NCBI GenBank assembly: GCA_020848455.1
Contig: JADLAB010000580.1
Location: 1-35,884 of the forward strand
Direction of reading: 5' to 3'
DNA: 35,884 nucleotides
Source of the DNA: Polyangiaceae bacterium
Lineage (GTDB): Bacteria; Myxococcota_A; Polyangia; Polyangiales; Polyangiaceae
Shown piece by piece: positions 7,983 to 16,143 of the stretch (the stretch's first letter is position 1; each line of letters begins with the position of its first letter). A program made the translations under genes and the position numbers. The notes beneath the pieces are model-generated. The model had not been told where the DNA came from, made no database searches, and saw nothing but the letters and a program-made list of their open reading frames with translations.

Positions 7983-10405
7983 GGCTTGTCTCCGTTGCCG
8001 CGCACCTTGTCCTCGTCCTTGTCCTTGCCGAGGCGGAGGCGCAGCTTGGCGAGCGCCTCGAGCCGGGCCTCGACCCGGGCGTTCACGCTGCCCTCGGGGA
8101 ACTTCCCGGCGGCGTCGCGCGCCCCCGCGGGCACGCCCGAGAGCACCTCGATGCCCTCGTCGATGGACTCGACGGCGTACACGTGGAAGCGCCCGGCGCG
8201 CACGGCCTCGACCACGTCACCGCGCAGCATCAGGTGCTTGACGTTGCTCTTCGGGATGACGACGCCCTGCTCGCCGGTGAGGCCGCGGGCGCTGCACACG
8301 TCGAAGAAGCCCTCGATCTTCTCGTTCACGCCGCCGATGGGCTGCACTTCGCCGTGCTGGTTCACCGAGCCGGTCACGGCAAGGCTCTGCTTCAGGGGCA
8401 CGTCCGCGAGCGCCGACAGGAGCACGTAGAGCTCGGCCGACGAGGCGCTGTCACCCTCGACGATGCCGTACGACTGCTCGAAGACGAGCGTGGCCGCGAC
8501 CGACAGCGGCAGCTCCTGCACGAAGCGGGCGCCGAGGAAGGCCGAGAGGATGAGCACGCCCTTCGAGTGCAGCGGCCCGCCGAGCTCGACCTCGCGCTCG
8601 ATGTCGACGACCTCGCCGCGCCCGAGGCGCACCCGGGCGGTGATGCGGCTCGGCCGGCCGAAGGCGAAGCCCCCGAGCTCGAGGACGGCGAGCCCGTTGA
8701 CCTGGCCCACGCGCTCGCCCGTCGTCGAGACGAACAGCGTGCCGCGCTCGATCTGCTCGTAGAGCCGCTCGCGCACGCGCGCGACCCGCGTGACGCCGGT
8801 GTCGATGGCGCGCTCGACGTCGGCCGCCGTCACGAGCTCGACGCCGCGCTCGCCGGCCCAGTAGCTCGCCTCGCGCACGAGGTCGCAGAGCTTGCCCATG
8901 TGGGCCGAGAGCTTCGCCGCGTCGTCGGCGAGCCGGGCCGAGTGCTCGATGACGCGCGCGACGCCCGTGCGATCGAAGGCCCGGAGCTTCTCGTCCTTGA
9001 CGACGGTGGCGACGAGCCGCGCGTAGAGCAGGTCGTTGTCGCTCGAGCGGTCCACCTCGTCCTCGAAGTCGACCGCGACCTTGAAGAGCGCGCGGAACTC
9101 CGGGTCGAAGGCCGACAGGAGGTAGAACAGGCGCCGCTCGCCGAGCACCACCACCTTGACGTCGAGTGGCACGGGCTCGGGCTCGAGCGACACCGTGCTG
9201 CCGAGACCGAGCACGCGCCCCACCGACTCGATGCGGATCTGCTTCGACAGGAGCGCGCGCTTCAGGCCCTCCCAGGCGTAGGGCGCCAGCAGGACGTTGC
9301 GCACGTCGAGCAGGAGGTAGCCGCCATTGGCCTTGTGCAGGGCGCCCGGCTTGATGAGGTTGTGGTCCGTGAGCAGGGCGCCGAAGCGCGACAGGTGCTC
9401 GATGCGCCCGACGAGGTTGTCGTACGCGGGCGAGTCCTCGAACACGACCGGCGCGCCCTTCGTCTCCGAGTGGTCGACGAGCAGGTTCACCTGATAGCGC
9501 CGCAGCTGCGCGCCCTCGTCGCCCTCGAGCAAGGCGGCGACCCCCGCGGCCTCGTCGCGCTTCATGAAGGCGCTGGCGTTCTCGAGCACGTCCTGCTCGA
9601 TGCCAGCGAGGAAGGCGACGACCTCCGGCAGCTCGGCGTACTTCTTCTTCGCGTCCTCGAGCAGGTGGGCGACCGCCGTGCGCATCGCTTCGCGCACGAT
9701 CTCCTTCATCTTGTGGCGCGCCTCCTGCTCCCAGCGCGGCACCTTGGCCAGCATGGCCCGCACGTCCTCGCCGAGCGCCTGGATGTCCTCCTCGATGCGC
9801 TTGCGGTCCGCCTCGGGGAGCTTCGCGAAGTCGTCGGGCGGCACCACCTCGTCGTCCTTCACCGGGGCGAGCGCGAAGCCCATCGGCGTGTGCACGAGCG
9901 CGATCCCCTTCTTCGAGGCGCGCGCCCGGAGCTCGTGCAGGGACGACTCCTGCCGCCCCTTCAGCTCCTCGTCGAGCGCGTGCTTGCGCGTGCGGAACTC
10001 GTCGGTCTCGAGCGCGCCCGGGATCACGGTGCGCAGCTCCTCGACGAGCTGCTCGACGTCGCGCTTCAGCTCCTTGCCCTTGCCGGCAGGCAGGAGCATG
10101 TGGCGCGGCTTGTGCGAGGCCGCGAAGTCGTTGACGTAGCAGATGTCGCGCGGCACCGACTCCTGGGCCGCGCGCTCCTGCACCGTGGCGCTGACGGCCG
10201 TGAACTTGCCCGCGCCGGGCCGCCCCATGGCGTAGAAGTTGTAGCCGTCGTGCCGCATGCCCATGCCGAAGCGCAGGGCCTCGACGGCACGCTCCTGCCC
10301 GACCCGCGCCGACACGGGCTCGAGCTCGGCGGTGGACTGAAACTCGAAGCGACCGGGGTCGCACCGGGTGCACAGCTCTTCGGGCGAGAGCGGGCGAACG
10401 CTCAT
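7979..10405 (-). CDS. Lon-family ATP-dependent protease (AAA_32/S16, LonB/YcbZ-like)
   Basis: An 808-residue cytoplasmic protease without the classical Lon N-terminal substrate domain. The N-terminal part carries a P-loop (GRPGAGKFT, 61-69) interrupted by a long helical insertion (about 120-290), as in the AAA_32/YcbZ group. The C-terminal S16 domain has EGDSAS with catalytic Ser653 and GGVNEK with Lys696. Their 43-residue separation equals Ser679-Lys722 of E. coli Lon. In the P-loop, the usual Ser/Thr after Lys67 is Phe68, with Thr one place later. The ATG at 10405 has AAAGGTGG upstream; the open frame continues upstream only as non-coding antisense to the deformylase gene. It overlaps the UspA gene and probably degrades damaged or regulatory proteins. 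Confidence 0.93.
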   Translation of the reverse strand: MSVRPLSPEELCTRCDPGRFEFQSTAELEPVSARVGQERAVEALRFGMGMRHDGYNFYAMGRPGAGKFTAVSATVQERAAQESVPRDICYVNDFAASHKPRHMLLPAGKGKELKRDVEQLVEELRTVIPGALETDEFRTRKHALDEELKGRQESSLHELRARASKKGIALVHTPMGFALAPVKDDEVVPPDDFAKLPEADRKRIEEDIQALGEDVRAMLAKVPRWEQEARHKMKEIVREAMRTAVAHLLEDAKKKYAELPEVVAFLAGIEQDVLENASAFMKRDEAAGVAALLEGDEGAQLRRYQVNLLVDHSETKGAPVVFEDSPAYDNLVGRIEHLSRFGALLTDHNLIKPGALHKANGGYLLLDVRNVLLAPYAWEGLKRALLSKQIRIESVGRVLGLGSTVSLEPEPVPLDVKVVVLGERRLFYLLSAFDPEFRALFKVAVDFEDEVDRSSDNDLLYARLVATVVKDEKLRAFDRTGVARVIEHSARLADDAAKLSAHMGKLCDLVREASYWAGERGVELVTAADVERAIDTGVTRVARVRERLYEQIERGTLFVSTTGERVGQVNGLAVLELGGFAFGRPSRITARVRLGRGEVVDIEREVELGGPLHSKGVLILSAFLGARFVQELPLSVAATLVFEQSYGIVEGDSASSAELYVLLSALADVPLKQSLAVTGSVNQHGEVQPIGGVNEKIEGFFDVCSARGLTGEQGVVIPKSNVKHLMLRGDVVEAVRAGRFHVYAVESIDEGIEVLSGVPAGARDAAGKFPEGSVNARVEARLEALAKLRLRLGKDKDEDKVRGNGDKP

Positions 10406-10540
10406 GTCGTCTGCCACCTTTCGAGGCGGATGGCTCGTGGACGCGCGTACCCAGCATCTAGAAGGTGCGCCCGCCCAGGCACCCCCGCAAGCCCGACTCC
10501 GAAGGCTCCGGGGGCGGTGTGGTCCGTGGTAGGCAGGGTC

Positions 10541-10554
10541 GGGCGGCGCCGCCC
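10541..10554. terminator. GC palindrome after the deformylase gene
   Basis: A perfect 14-bp palindrome (GGGCGGCGCCGCCC) lies 6 bp beyond the deformylase stop, in the 155-bp gap before the Lon-like gene. It could be a weak terminator or attenuator. There is no T-tract, and such palindromes also arise by chance at this GC content. Confidence 0.3.
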
Positions 10555-10560
10555 CGCCGC

Positions 10561-11262
10561 TCACGGACCGAGCAGGCGCAGGATCTCCGCGGCGGGCTTG
10601 CCGCCGTAGAGCGCCCTGGCGAGGTCGGCGTTCGCGAAGGAGCGCGTGAGCATGCGATCCACGTAGAGCGTCCCGTCGAGGTGATCCACCTCGTGCTGCA
10701 GGATGCGAGCCGGCCAGCCGCGCACGCGCCACACCTGCTCGACGCCGTGCTCGTCGAGCCCGCTCACCTCGACCTCGAGGTGGCGCGCCACGACGCCCAC
10801 GTACCCCCGCACGCTGAGGCACCCCTCGAAGAACGAGGCCCGCTCCTCGCCGACGAGCCGCAGGACGGGGTTCACGAAGACGCGCGGCCCGAAGGCGACG
10901 CGCCCGCGCTCGGCCACCTCCTCGGGCGTGGCGCGGGCCATGAGCTCCGCCCGATCCTCGAGCACGATGACGCGCCACGGGACGCCGATCTGCGGGCCCG
11001 CCAGCCCGACACCGGGCGCCCGGCGCATGGTGTCGATCATGCGCGCGAAGAGCGCCTGAAACTCCGGGGTGGCGATGCGCTCCCGGGGCACCTCGGCGGC
11101 GCGCGTCCGGAGCCCCGGCGTCCCCGCCTGGACGATGTCGCCCGCCGCGGCGGCCGGCGCAGCGGGCCCGGGCGCGGTCGGCGCCGGCACGGCGGCACAG
11201 CCCGACAAGAGGAGCAAGCTCACGGCGGCGGCGAAGGCGAAGGGGCTCATGGGCGAGCTCAC
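10561..11262 (-). CDS. def: Peptide deformylase with lipoprotein signal peptide
   Basis: A 233-residue protein whose catalytic part (about 45-215) has all three deformylase motifs: GVGLAGPQIG (motif I), EGCLSV with metal ligand Cys148 (motif II) and QHEVDH with His190, Glu191 and His194 (motif III). The enzyme should remove the N-formyl group from Met peptides. The N-terminus is unusual: residues 1-22 form a lipoprotein signal (hydrophobic AFAAAVSLLLL, lipobox LSGC with Cys22), then a Pro/Ala-rich linker to about residue 40. No internal ATG, GTG or TTG near the domain start would give a cytosolic form. It therefore appears to be exported and lipidated, so it is unlikely to be the housekeeping enzyme. 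It is upstream of the Lon-like and UspA genes on the same strand. Confidence 0.93.
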   Translation of the reverse strand: MSSPMSPFAFAAAVSLLLLSGCAAVPAPTAPGPAAPAAAAGDIVQAGTPGLRTRAAEVPRERIATPEFQALFARMIDTMRRAPGVGLAGPQIGVPWRVIVLEDRAELMARATPEEVAERGRVAFGPRVFVNPVLRLVGEERASFFEGCLSVRGYVGVVARHLEVEVSGLDEHGVEQVWRVRGWPARILQHEVDHLDGTLYVDRMLTRSFANADLARALYGGKPAAEILRLLGP

Positions 11263-11381
11263 GCTAGTCCGATCCGCGCGCGGTGGCGCCAGCCGCGGCT
11301 CGAGGTGCGCGCGGAGCGACCTGCCCGGGAGCGCCAGCGAGACCGGCGCGTCCGTCCGGAAGACTGTACTAAGCTCCCGCC

Positions 11382-12401
11382 ATGCGCGCTCGAGGCCTGC
11401 CCGCCACCCTGCTCGGTCTGCTCGCGTGTGGAGCCGCCGTCGTCACCTGCCAGCGCCCGCCGGCCGCCACGCTCGGCGCCGGTGGCGCGGGCCCGGGCGG
11501 CTCCGTGATCGTCGTCGCCACGCCCGCGAGCGCGCCGCCCCCCCACGCGAGCGCGACCGCCTCCGGCGCGCCCGCACCGTCGGCGCCGACTTCGAGTGCG
11601 CCGGCGCGGGTCGAGGTCGCGCGCGTCGGGACGCGCACGCCGGGCAAGATCCAGTGCGGCGCCGCGAGCGAGGTGTGCGACACGCGCGGGCAGATCTGCT
11701 GCATCGACCCGCCGACGGGCCTCGGGAAATGCGCGCCGAAGCCGCTCACGCCGGAGGACGAGGTGACCGCGTGCCGCGCGGGTGGACAGCCCGTGAGGAT
11801 GGCCTGCGACGACTTCTCCGACTGCCCGAGCGGGCAGGGGTGCTGCATCCAGGACCTCTCGAGCGCCGATGTCACCTACCACGTCTACGAGTGCGCACCC
11901 CTGCCGTGCAACGTGAGCGAGGTGTGCATCCCGGGCGGGCCCTGCCACAGCCCGGAGCTCGCCTGCGTGTCCGACGGCGAGCTCATGTTCGGCGACACCT
12001 GCACGCGCGCCGAGCCGCGCGCGAGCTGCGGCGCCGAGACCTGCCGCGGCCCGACGAGCGTGTGCTGCTGGGACGCCAAGGCCAGAAAGGCGCACTGCGT
12101 CGCCTCGGACGACGCGTGCCTGAAGCCCGGCGACGACGGCCTGCCGACGGTCGAGGGCGCGGCCTTCGCGTGCAGCTCGCCCGCGGACTGCGTCGGCGAC
12201 CCGTGCGGCCGCAGCAGCATGATGTCGCCCGTGCCCTACTACGGCTGCGCCTCGCGCTGGGCCGCGGGCGACATGGGCTGGACGCTGCTCTGCCGGACCG
12301 CGGCCGACTGCCCGAGCTACCCGGGGCGGCGCGTGACGGGGTGCAAGGCGAGCGCGGAGCTGCCGCCGTTCGTCAAGGCGTGCGAGTACGAGTTTCGCTG
12401 A
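11382..12401 (+). CDS. Cys-rich secreted lipoprotein of unknown function
   Basis: A 339-residue protein with a short hydrophobic leader and lipobox LLAC (Cys16). A low-complexity Gly/Ala/Ser/Pro linker runs to about residue 80. The body has about 33 cysteines in recurring modules of the form C-x(n)-GxxCC (for example EVCDTRGQICC, DCPSGQGCC, TSVCC). This dense pattern implies many disulfides, so the folded part must lie outside the cytoplasm. Such proteins are common in Polyangiales and have no assigned function. It is divergent from the deformylase gene, with a 119-bp shared upstream region in which I see no clear promoter. Confidence 0.85.
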   Translation: MRARGLPATLLGLLACGAAVVTCQRPPAATLGAGGAGPGGSVIVVATPASAPPPHASATASGAPAPSAPTSSAPARVEVARVGTRTPGKIQCGAASEVCDTRGQICCIDPPTGLGKCAPKPLTPEDEVTACRAGGQPVRMACDDFSDCPSGQGCCIQDLSSADVTYHVYECAPLPCNVSEVCIPGGPCHSPELACVSDGELMFGDTCTRAEPRASCGAETCRGPTSVCCWDAKARKAHCVASDDACLKPGDDGLPTVEGAAFACSSPADCVGDPCGRSSMMSPVPYYGCASRWAAGDMGWTLLCRTAADCPSYPGRRVTGCKASAELPPFVKACEYEFR

Positions 12402-12414
12402 GCGCGCTGCGGCA

Positions 12415-12428
12415 GGGGCCAAGGCCCC
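12415..12428. terminator. Hairpin after the Cys-rich lipoprotein gene
   Basis: GGGGC-CAAG-GCCCC forms a 5-bp stem with a 4-nt loop, 14 bp after the stop at 12401. No T-tract follows, so this is only a possible terminator. Confidence 0.3.
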
Positions 12429-12484
12429 GGCTCGGGCGCGCGTTCCGCGTTGTCGCCCACGGGGCGCGCCGGTAGAGTGCGCGG

Positions 12485-14164
12485 ATGGCGCGCTTGCGCG
12501 GGGTGGCACACGGGCGTTCGGCCGGACACTCCTGGTGCCGGGTGCTCGTCCCGATCCTGTTCGCGAGCGGCGCGTGCGTCCTGCCCGCGGCGACGGCGGT
12601 CGATGGCGCCACCGGGGGGGCGGGCGGCTCGGGCGCGACCGGCGGCTCGGGGGCGGGCGGCTCGGGCGCGACCGGCGGCTCGGGGGCGGGCGGCTCGGGC
12701 GCGACCGGCGGCTCGGGGGCGGGCGGCGGCGTGTGTGGCTTCGGCGCGGGGGGTGAGGCCGGCCACACCGGCGAGGACCAGTGGAGCGGGCAGTACGGGC
12801 TCGCCAACTACGAGGAGGCCCTGTCGGTGGCGCTCGACGGGACCGGCAACGTGTTCGTCACGGGGGTCTTCAACACGACCACGAACCTCGGTGGCGGGCA
12901 GCTCGACTCGATCGGCAAGGGCGACGCCTTCCTCGGCAAGTGGAGCCCGGCGGGGGCGCCGCTCGCGAGCCGTCCGATCGGCTCGCTCGAGGACGAGTGG
13001 GGGTTCACCGTCACGGTCGGCCCGCTCGGCGGCGTGTACCTCGGCGGTAGCCACAGGGACGACCTCCTGCTCGGCAATGCCACGGTGCCCCATGCGTCGG
13101 CCGACGAGGACGCCTTCATCGTGAAGCTGAACGGCAGCCTCGTCGCCGACTGGGCCCTGTCCGTCGCAGGAACGGGCAGCCAGGCGACGATGGGGCTCGC
13201 GACGGACGCGGCGGAGAACGTCTACGCCTACGTCGTCTCGGACGGCGACATCGCGAGCCCCGTGGACTTGCCGGCCGGCGCGAGCGACATCGCAATCCTG
13301 AAGCTCGCGCCGGACGGCACCGTCCTCTGGGCCACGGCCTTCGGCGACGGCCAGGTTCAGAGCATGTGGGCCGGGACCGTCGTCGCGTTCGATCCCGTCG
13401 CGGCGAACGTGGTCGTCGGGGGCATGTTTCGCTCGCAAACGCAGACGTCCCTCGACTGGAATTTCCTCGGCGGCACCTGCCCGCCGCTCGCCAACGTCTC
13501 GGGCCAGCCGCTCGGCTTCGTCGCGCGGCTCGACGCCGACGGCCACTGTGTCACCTCGCGGCGCATCGGCACGCCGGGTGTCGCGGAGGTGCCGCGACTC
13601 GAGCTCGCGCTCGGACCGACCGGCGACGTCTACGTCGCCGGTCAGTTCCACGGCACGCTCGACTTCTCGGACGGCGCCGATCCATGCGCTCAGCTGGTGG
13701 CGGGACCCGCGAGCGCGGACGCCTTCGTCGCCAGGTTGGGGCCCGACGCCGGGTGGGTGCCGGGCGTGAGCTGGGCGCGCCGCATCGGTGAGCCCGGCGT
13801 GGGGGACAACGGTCAGACCTCCGCTGGCCTCCACGTCGACGATGCCGACCGCGTCACGGTCGCGTTCCTCACCTCGGGCACCGTCTCGGCGGGCGGCGAG
13901 ACCTTCTACGGCACCGGGGCCGAGGAGGACATCGTCATGGCGAAGTACGGCCCATCGGGCGAGCACCTCTGGAGCCACTTCTACGCCACGGCGGGGGACC
14001 TCCACGACACGCCGCGGGCCCTGGCCTGCCGCCAGGACGGCGTGTGCGCCCTCGTCGGCCGGCGCGGGACGGACGGCGCCGGCACGGGGTCGCTCGATTT
14101 CGGCAACACGGTGCTCCCGCCACCGAGCTGGTTCGACATGTACGTCGCACAGTTCGCGCCCTGA
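12485..14164 (+). CDS. Secreted beta-propeller (SBBP-like) lipoprotein with Gly-Ser-Thr linker
   Basis: A 559-residue protein with a leader ending FASGAC (Cys31, probable lipidation site). A linker of three identical 11-residue repeats (GGSGATGGSGA, 47-79) follows. The rest has repeats of about 45-60 residues with a motif like DAFLGKWSPAG, DAFIVKLNG, DIAILKLAPDG, GFVARLDADG, DAFVARLGPD and DIVMAKYGPSG. Each is followed by a V/A-V-D-x-x-G-N-V-Y segment, as in SBBP-type beta-propellers. It is likely displayed at the outer membrane or cell surface; ligand or partner is unknown. Start choice is the ATG at 12485. Confidence 0.85.
   Translation: MARLRGVAHGRSAGHSWCRVLVPILFASGACVLPAATAVDGATGGAGGSGATGGSGAGGSGATGGSGAGGSGATGGSGAGGGVCGFGAGGEAGHTGEDQWSGQYGLANYEEALSVALDGTGNVFVTGVFNTTTNLGGGQLDSIGKGDAFLGKWSPAGAPLASRPIGSLEDEWGFTVTVGPLGGVYLGGSHRDDLLLGNATVPHASADEDAFIVKLNGSLVADWALSVAGTGSQATMGLATDAAENVYAYVVSDGDIASPVDLPAGASDIAILKLAPDGTVLWATAFGDGQVQSMWAGTVVAFDPVAANVVVGGMFRSQTQTSLDWNFLGGTCPPLANVSGQPLGFVARLDADGHCVTSRRIGTPGVAEVPRLELALGPTGDVYVAGQFHGTLDFSDGADPCAQLVAGPASADAFVARLGPDAGWVPGVSWARRIGEPGVGDNGQTSAGLHVDDADRVTVAFLTSGTVSAGGETFYGTGAEEDIVMAKYGPSGEHLWSHFYATAGDLHDTPRALACRQDGVCALVGRRGTDGAGTGSLDFGNTVLPPPSWFDMYVAQFAP
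12623..12721 (+). repeat. Three tandem 33-bp repeats
   Basis: Three copies of a 33-bp unit, identical at the bases I compared, encode GGSGATGGSGA three times in the linker of the beta-propeller lipoprotein. The unit is a whole number of codons, so copy-number changes would shorten or lengthen the linker without a frameshift. Confidence 0.9.
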
Positions 14165-14195
14165 AGGCGGCCACCGCGGCACAGGAGTTCGCAGC

Positions 14196-16049
14196 ATGGC
14201 TACTGCCCTGGTCGAGTGCGTCCCGAATTTCTCCGAAGGGCGCGACCGCGCGAAGGTCAAGCTCATCACCGACGCCATCGAGGCCGTCGGCGGTGCGCGC
14301 CTGCTCAACGTCGAGCCGGGCGCCGACACGAACCGCACGGTCGTCACCTTCGTGGGCGAGCCCGCGGTCGTGGAGCAGGCGGCCTTCGCGGCCATCGCCC
14401 GCGCGGCCCAGCTCATCGACATGAGCCGCCACACGGGCGCCCACCCGCGCATGGGGGCGACGGACGTGTGCCCCTTCGTGCCGGTCGAGGGCGTCACCAT
14501 GGACGACTGCGTCGGGATCGCGCGCCGGCTCGGCGAGCGCGTGGGGCGCGAGCTCGCGATCCCCGTCTACCTCTACGAGGCGGCCGCGACGCGGCCCGAG
14601 CGCCGCAGCCTGTCCGACATCCGGCGCGGCGAGTACGAGGGCCTCACGAAGAAGCTCGCCGATCCCGCGTGGCAGCCCGACTTCGGACCGGCCCGCCTGC
14701 ACGCCGGCGCCGGGGCGACGGTGATCGGCGCCCGGGAGTTCCTCATCGCGTACAACGTGAACCTGAACTCGACGGACAAGGGCCACGCGAGCGATCTCGC
14801 GTTCGCGCTGCGCGAGAAGGGGCGCGTCGCGCGGAGCGGCCACACGCGGCCCTACTACGCGCGCGGCCAGAAGCTCTTCTACCGCGAGGGCGCCTTCCCG
14901 TGCGGCAGCTGCGAGCTCGTCCTGCCGAGCTACGAGGCCGTCCGCGAGCACTGCGCGAGCGCGCACGGCTACGACCTCGACGCCTTGCTTCGCTCGAACG
15001 ACCTCGCGCCGCCCGCCGTCGTCGGCAAGACCGTGTTCCGGCCCGGGCTCTTCCGGGCGTGCAAGGCGATCGGCTGGTACGTCGACGACTACCGGCGCGC
15101 GCAGGTGTCGATCAACCTCACCGACTACAAGACGACCCCACCCCAGGCCGTCCTCGAAGCGTCGCGCGCGCTCGCGGCCGAGCGCGGGCTCGTCGTGACC
15201 GGCAGCGAGATCGTGGGCCTCGTGCCCTACCAGGCGCTCCACGAGGCGGGCCGCTACTACCTCGCCAAGCAGGGGCGCACGCTCGGCCAGCCGAAAGGCG
15301 ACGTGCTCGCGACCGCCGTGAGCTCGCTCGGCCTCACGGACGTCGCGCCCTTCGAGCTCGACAAGAAGGTGCTCGGCCTGCCGGTCGTCTCCGCCCAGGC
15401 GCTCGTGCAGAAGACGGTGCTCGAGTTCACGGACGAGGTGTCGCGCGACTCGCCGGCACCGGGCGGCGGCTCGGTGGCCGCGCTCGCGGGCGCGCTCGGG
15501 GCCGCGCTCGCCTCGATGGTCGCGAACCTCACCTACGGCAAGGAGGGCACCGAGGAGCGCGACCCCGAGCTCGCACTCATCGCCGAGGAGGCGCAGCGCA
15601 TCAAGGACGAGCTCATCGCCGCGGTCGACGCCGACTCGGACGCATTCTCGGGCTTCATGGCCGCCCTGCGCATGCCGCAGGGCACGGCCGAGGACAAGGC
15701 GCTGCGCACGAAGAAGATGCAGGAGGGCCTCGTCGCCGCGGCCGACGTGCCCTGGGCGACCGCGCAGGCGAGCCTCGCGGCCATGCGCCTCGCACGCGCC
15801 GTCGCGGCCATCGGCAACCCGGCCTCGCTCTCCGACGGCGCGGTCGGCGTCCAGATCGCCTTCGCGGGCGTGCGCGGTGGGCTCTGGAACGTGCTCATCA
15901 ACCTGAAGGACATCACGGACCCGGCCTACGTCGCCGACAAGCGCGCCGCGTGCGAGGCCCTGCTCGCCGAGGCGCGCGCGCTCGCCGACGAGACGGGCGC
16001 GTTCGTCGACGGCAAGCTCCTCGCGGCGATCGAGCGGCGCTCGGGCTGA
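14196..16049 (+). CDS. ftcD: Bifunctional glutamate formimidoyltransferase / formimidoyltetrahydrofolate cyclodeaminase, with zinc-finger insert
   Basis: The 617-residue protein transfers the formimino group of formiminoglutamate (histidine degradation) to tetrahydrofolate, then deaminates it to methenyl-THF. The formiminotransferase part starts with ECVPNFSEGRD and has RHTGAHPRMGATDVCPF (His79 and His83 region). The cyclodeaminase part begins near residue 400 and has PAPGGGSVAALAGALGAAL. It is about 75 residues longer than the animal enzyme because of an insert (about 210-290). The insert holds a textbook C2H2 finger: Cys236-x2-Cys239-x12-His252-x4-His257, with hydrophobics at 243 and 249. 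The open frame extends upstream, but the ATG at 14196 begins the conserved domain and lies 31 bp after the previous stop. No other hut genes are nearby. Confidence 0.95.
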   Translation: MATALVECVPNFSEGRDRAKVKLITDAIEAVGGARLLNVEPGADTNRTVVTFVGEPAVVEQAAFAAIARAAQLIDMSRHTGAHPRMGATDVCPFVPVEGVTMDDCVGIARRLGERVGRELAIPVYLYEAAATRPERRSLSDIRRGEYEGLTKKLADPAWQPDFGPARLHAGAGATVIGAREFLIAYNVNLNSTDKGHASDLAFALREKGRVARSGHTRPYYARGQKLFYREGAFPCGSCELVLPSYEAVREHCASAHGYDLDALLRSNDLAPPAVVGKTVFRPGLFRACKAIGWYVDDYRRAQVSINLTDYKTTPPQAVLEASRALAAERGLVVTGSEIVGLVPYQALHEAGRYYLAKQGRTLGQPKGDVLATAVSSLGLTDVAPFELDKKVLGLPVVSAQALVQKTVLEFTDEVSRDSPAPGGGSVAALAGALGAALASMVANLTYGKEGTEERDPELALIAEEAQRIKDELIAAVDADSDAFSGFMAALRMPQGTAEDKALRTKKMQEGLVAAADVPWATAQASLAAMRLARAVAAIGNPASLSDGAVGVQIAFAGVRGGLWNVLINLKDITDPAYVADKRAACEALLAEARALADETGAFVDGKLLAAIERRSG

Positions 16050-16143
16050 CGCGCGGCGCGGTGCGCAGGGCCTCGCACCCGCGAGACCGAGCTCGCACCC
16101 CGCGCCCCTTGCGGCCCGCGCGACCCGCTGCTCGAATCCACCC

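Noticed and set aside
8183-10609. 808-codon plus-strand frame opposite the Lon-like gene
   Set aside because: Mirror of codon positions in the Lon gene; no motifs, and the Lon catalytic residues are certain.
10406-10978. 191-residue N-terminal extension of the Lon-like protein
   Set aside because: It runs antisense through the deformylase gene, is Arg/Gly-rich, and a good ribosome binding site precedes the ATG at 10405.
12623-12721. CRISPR-like array
   Set aside because: Repeats are directly adjacent with no spacers and fall in frame inside a coding linker.
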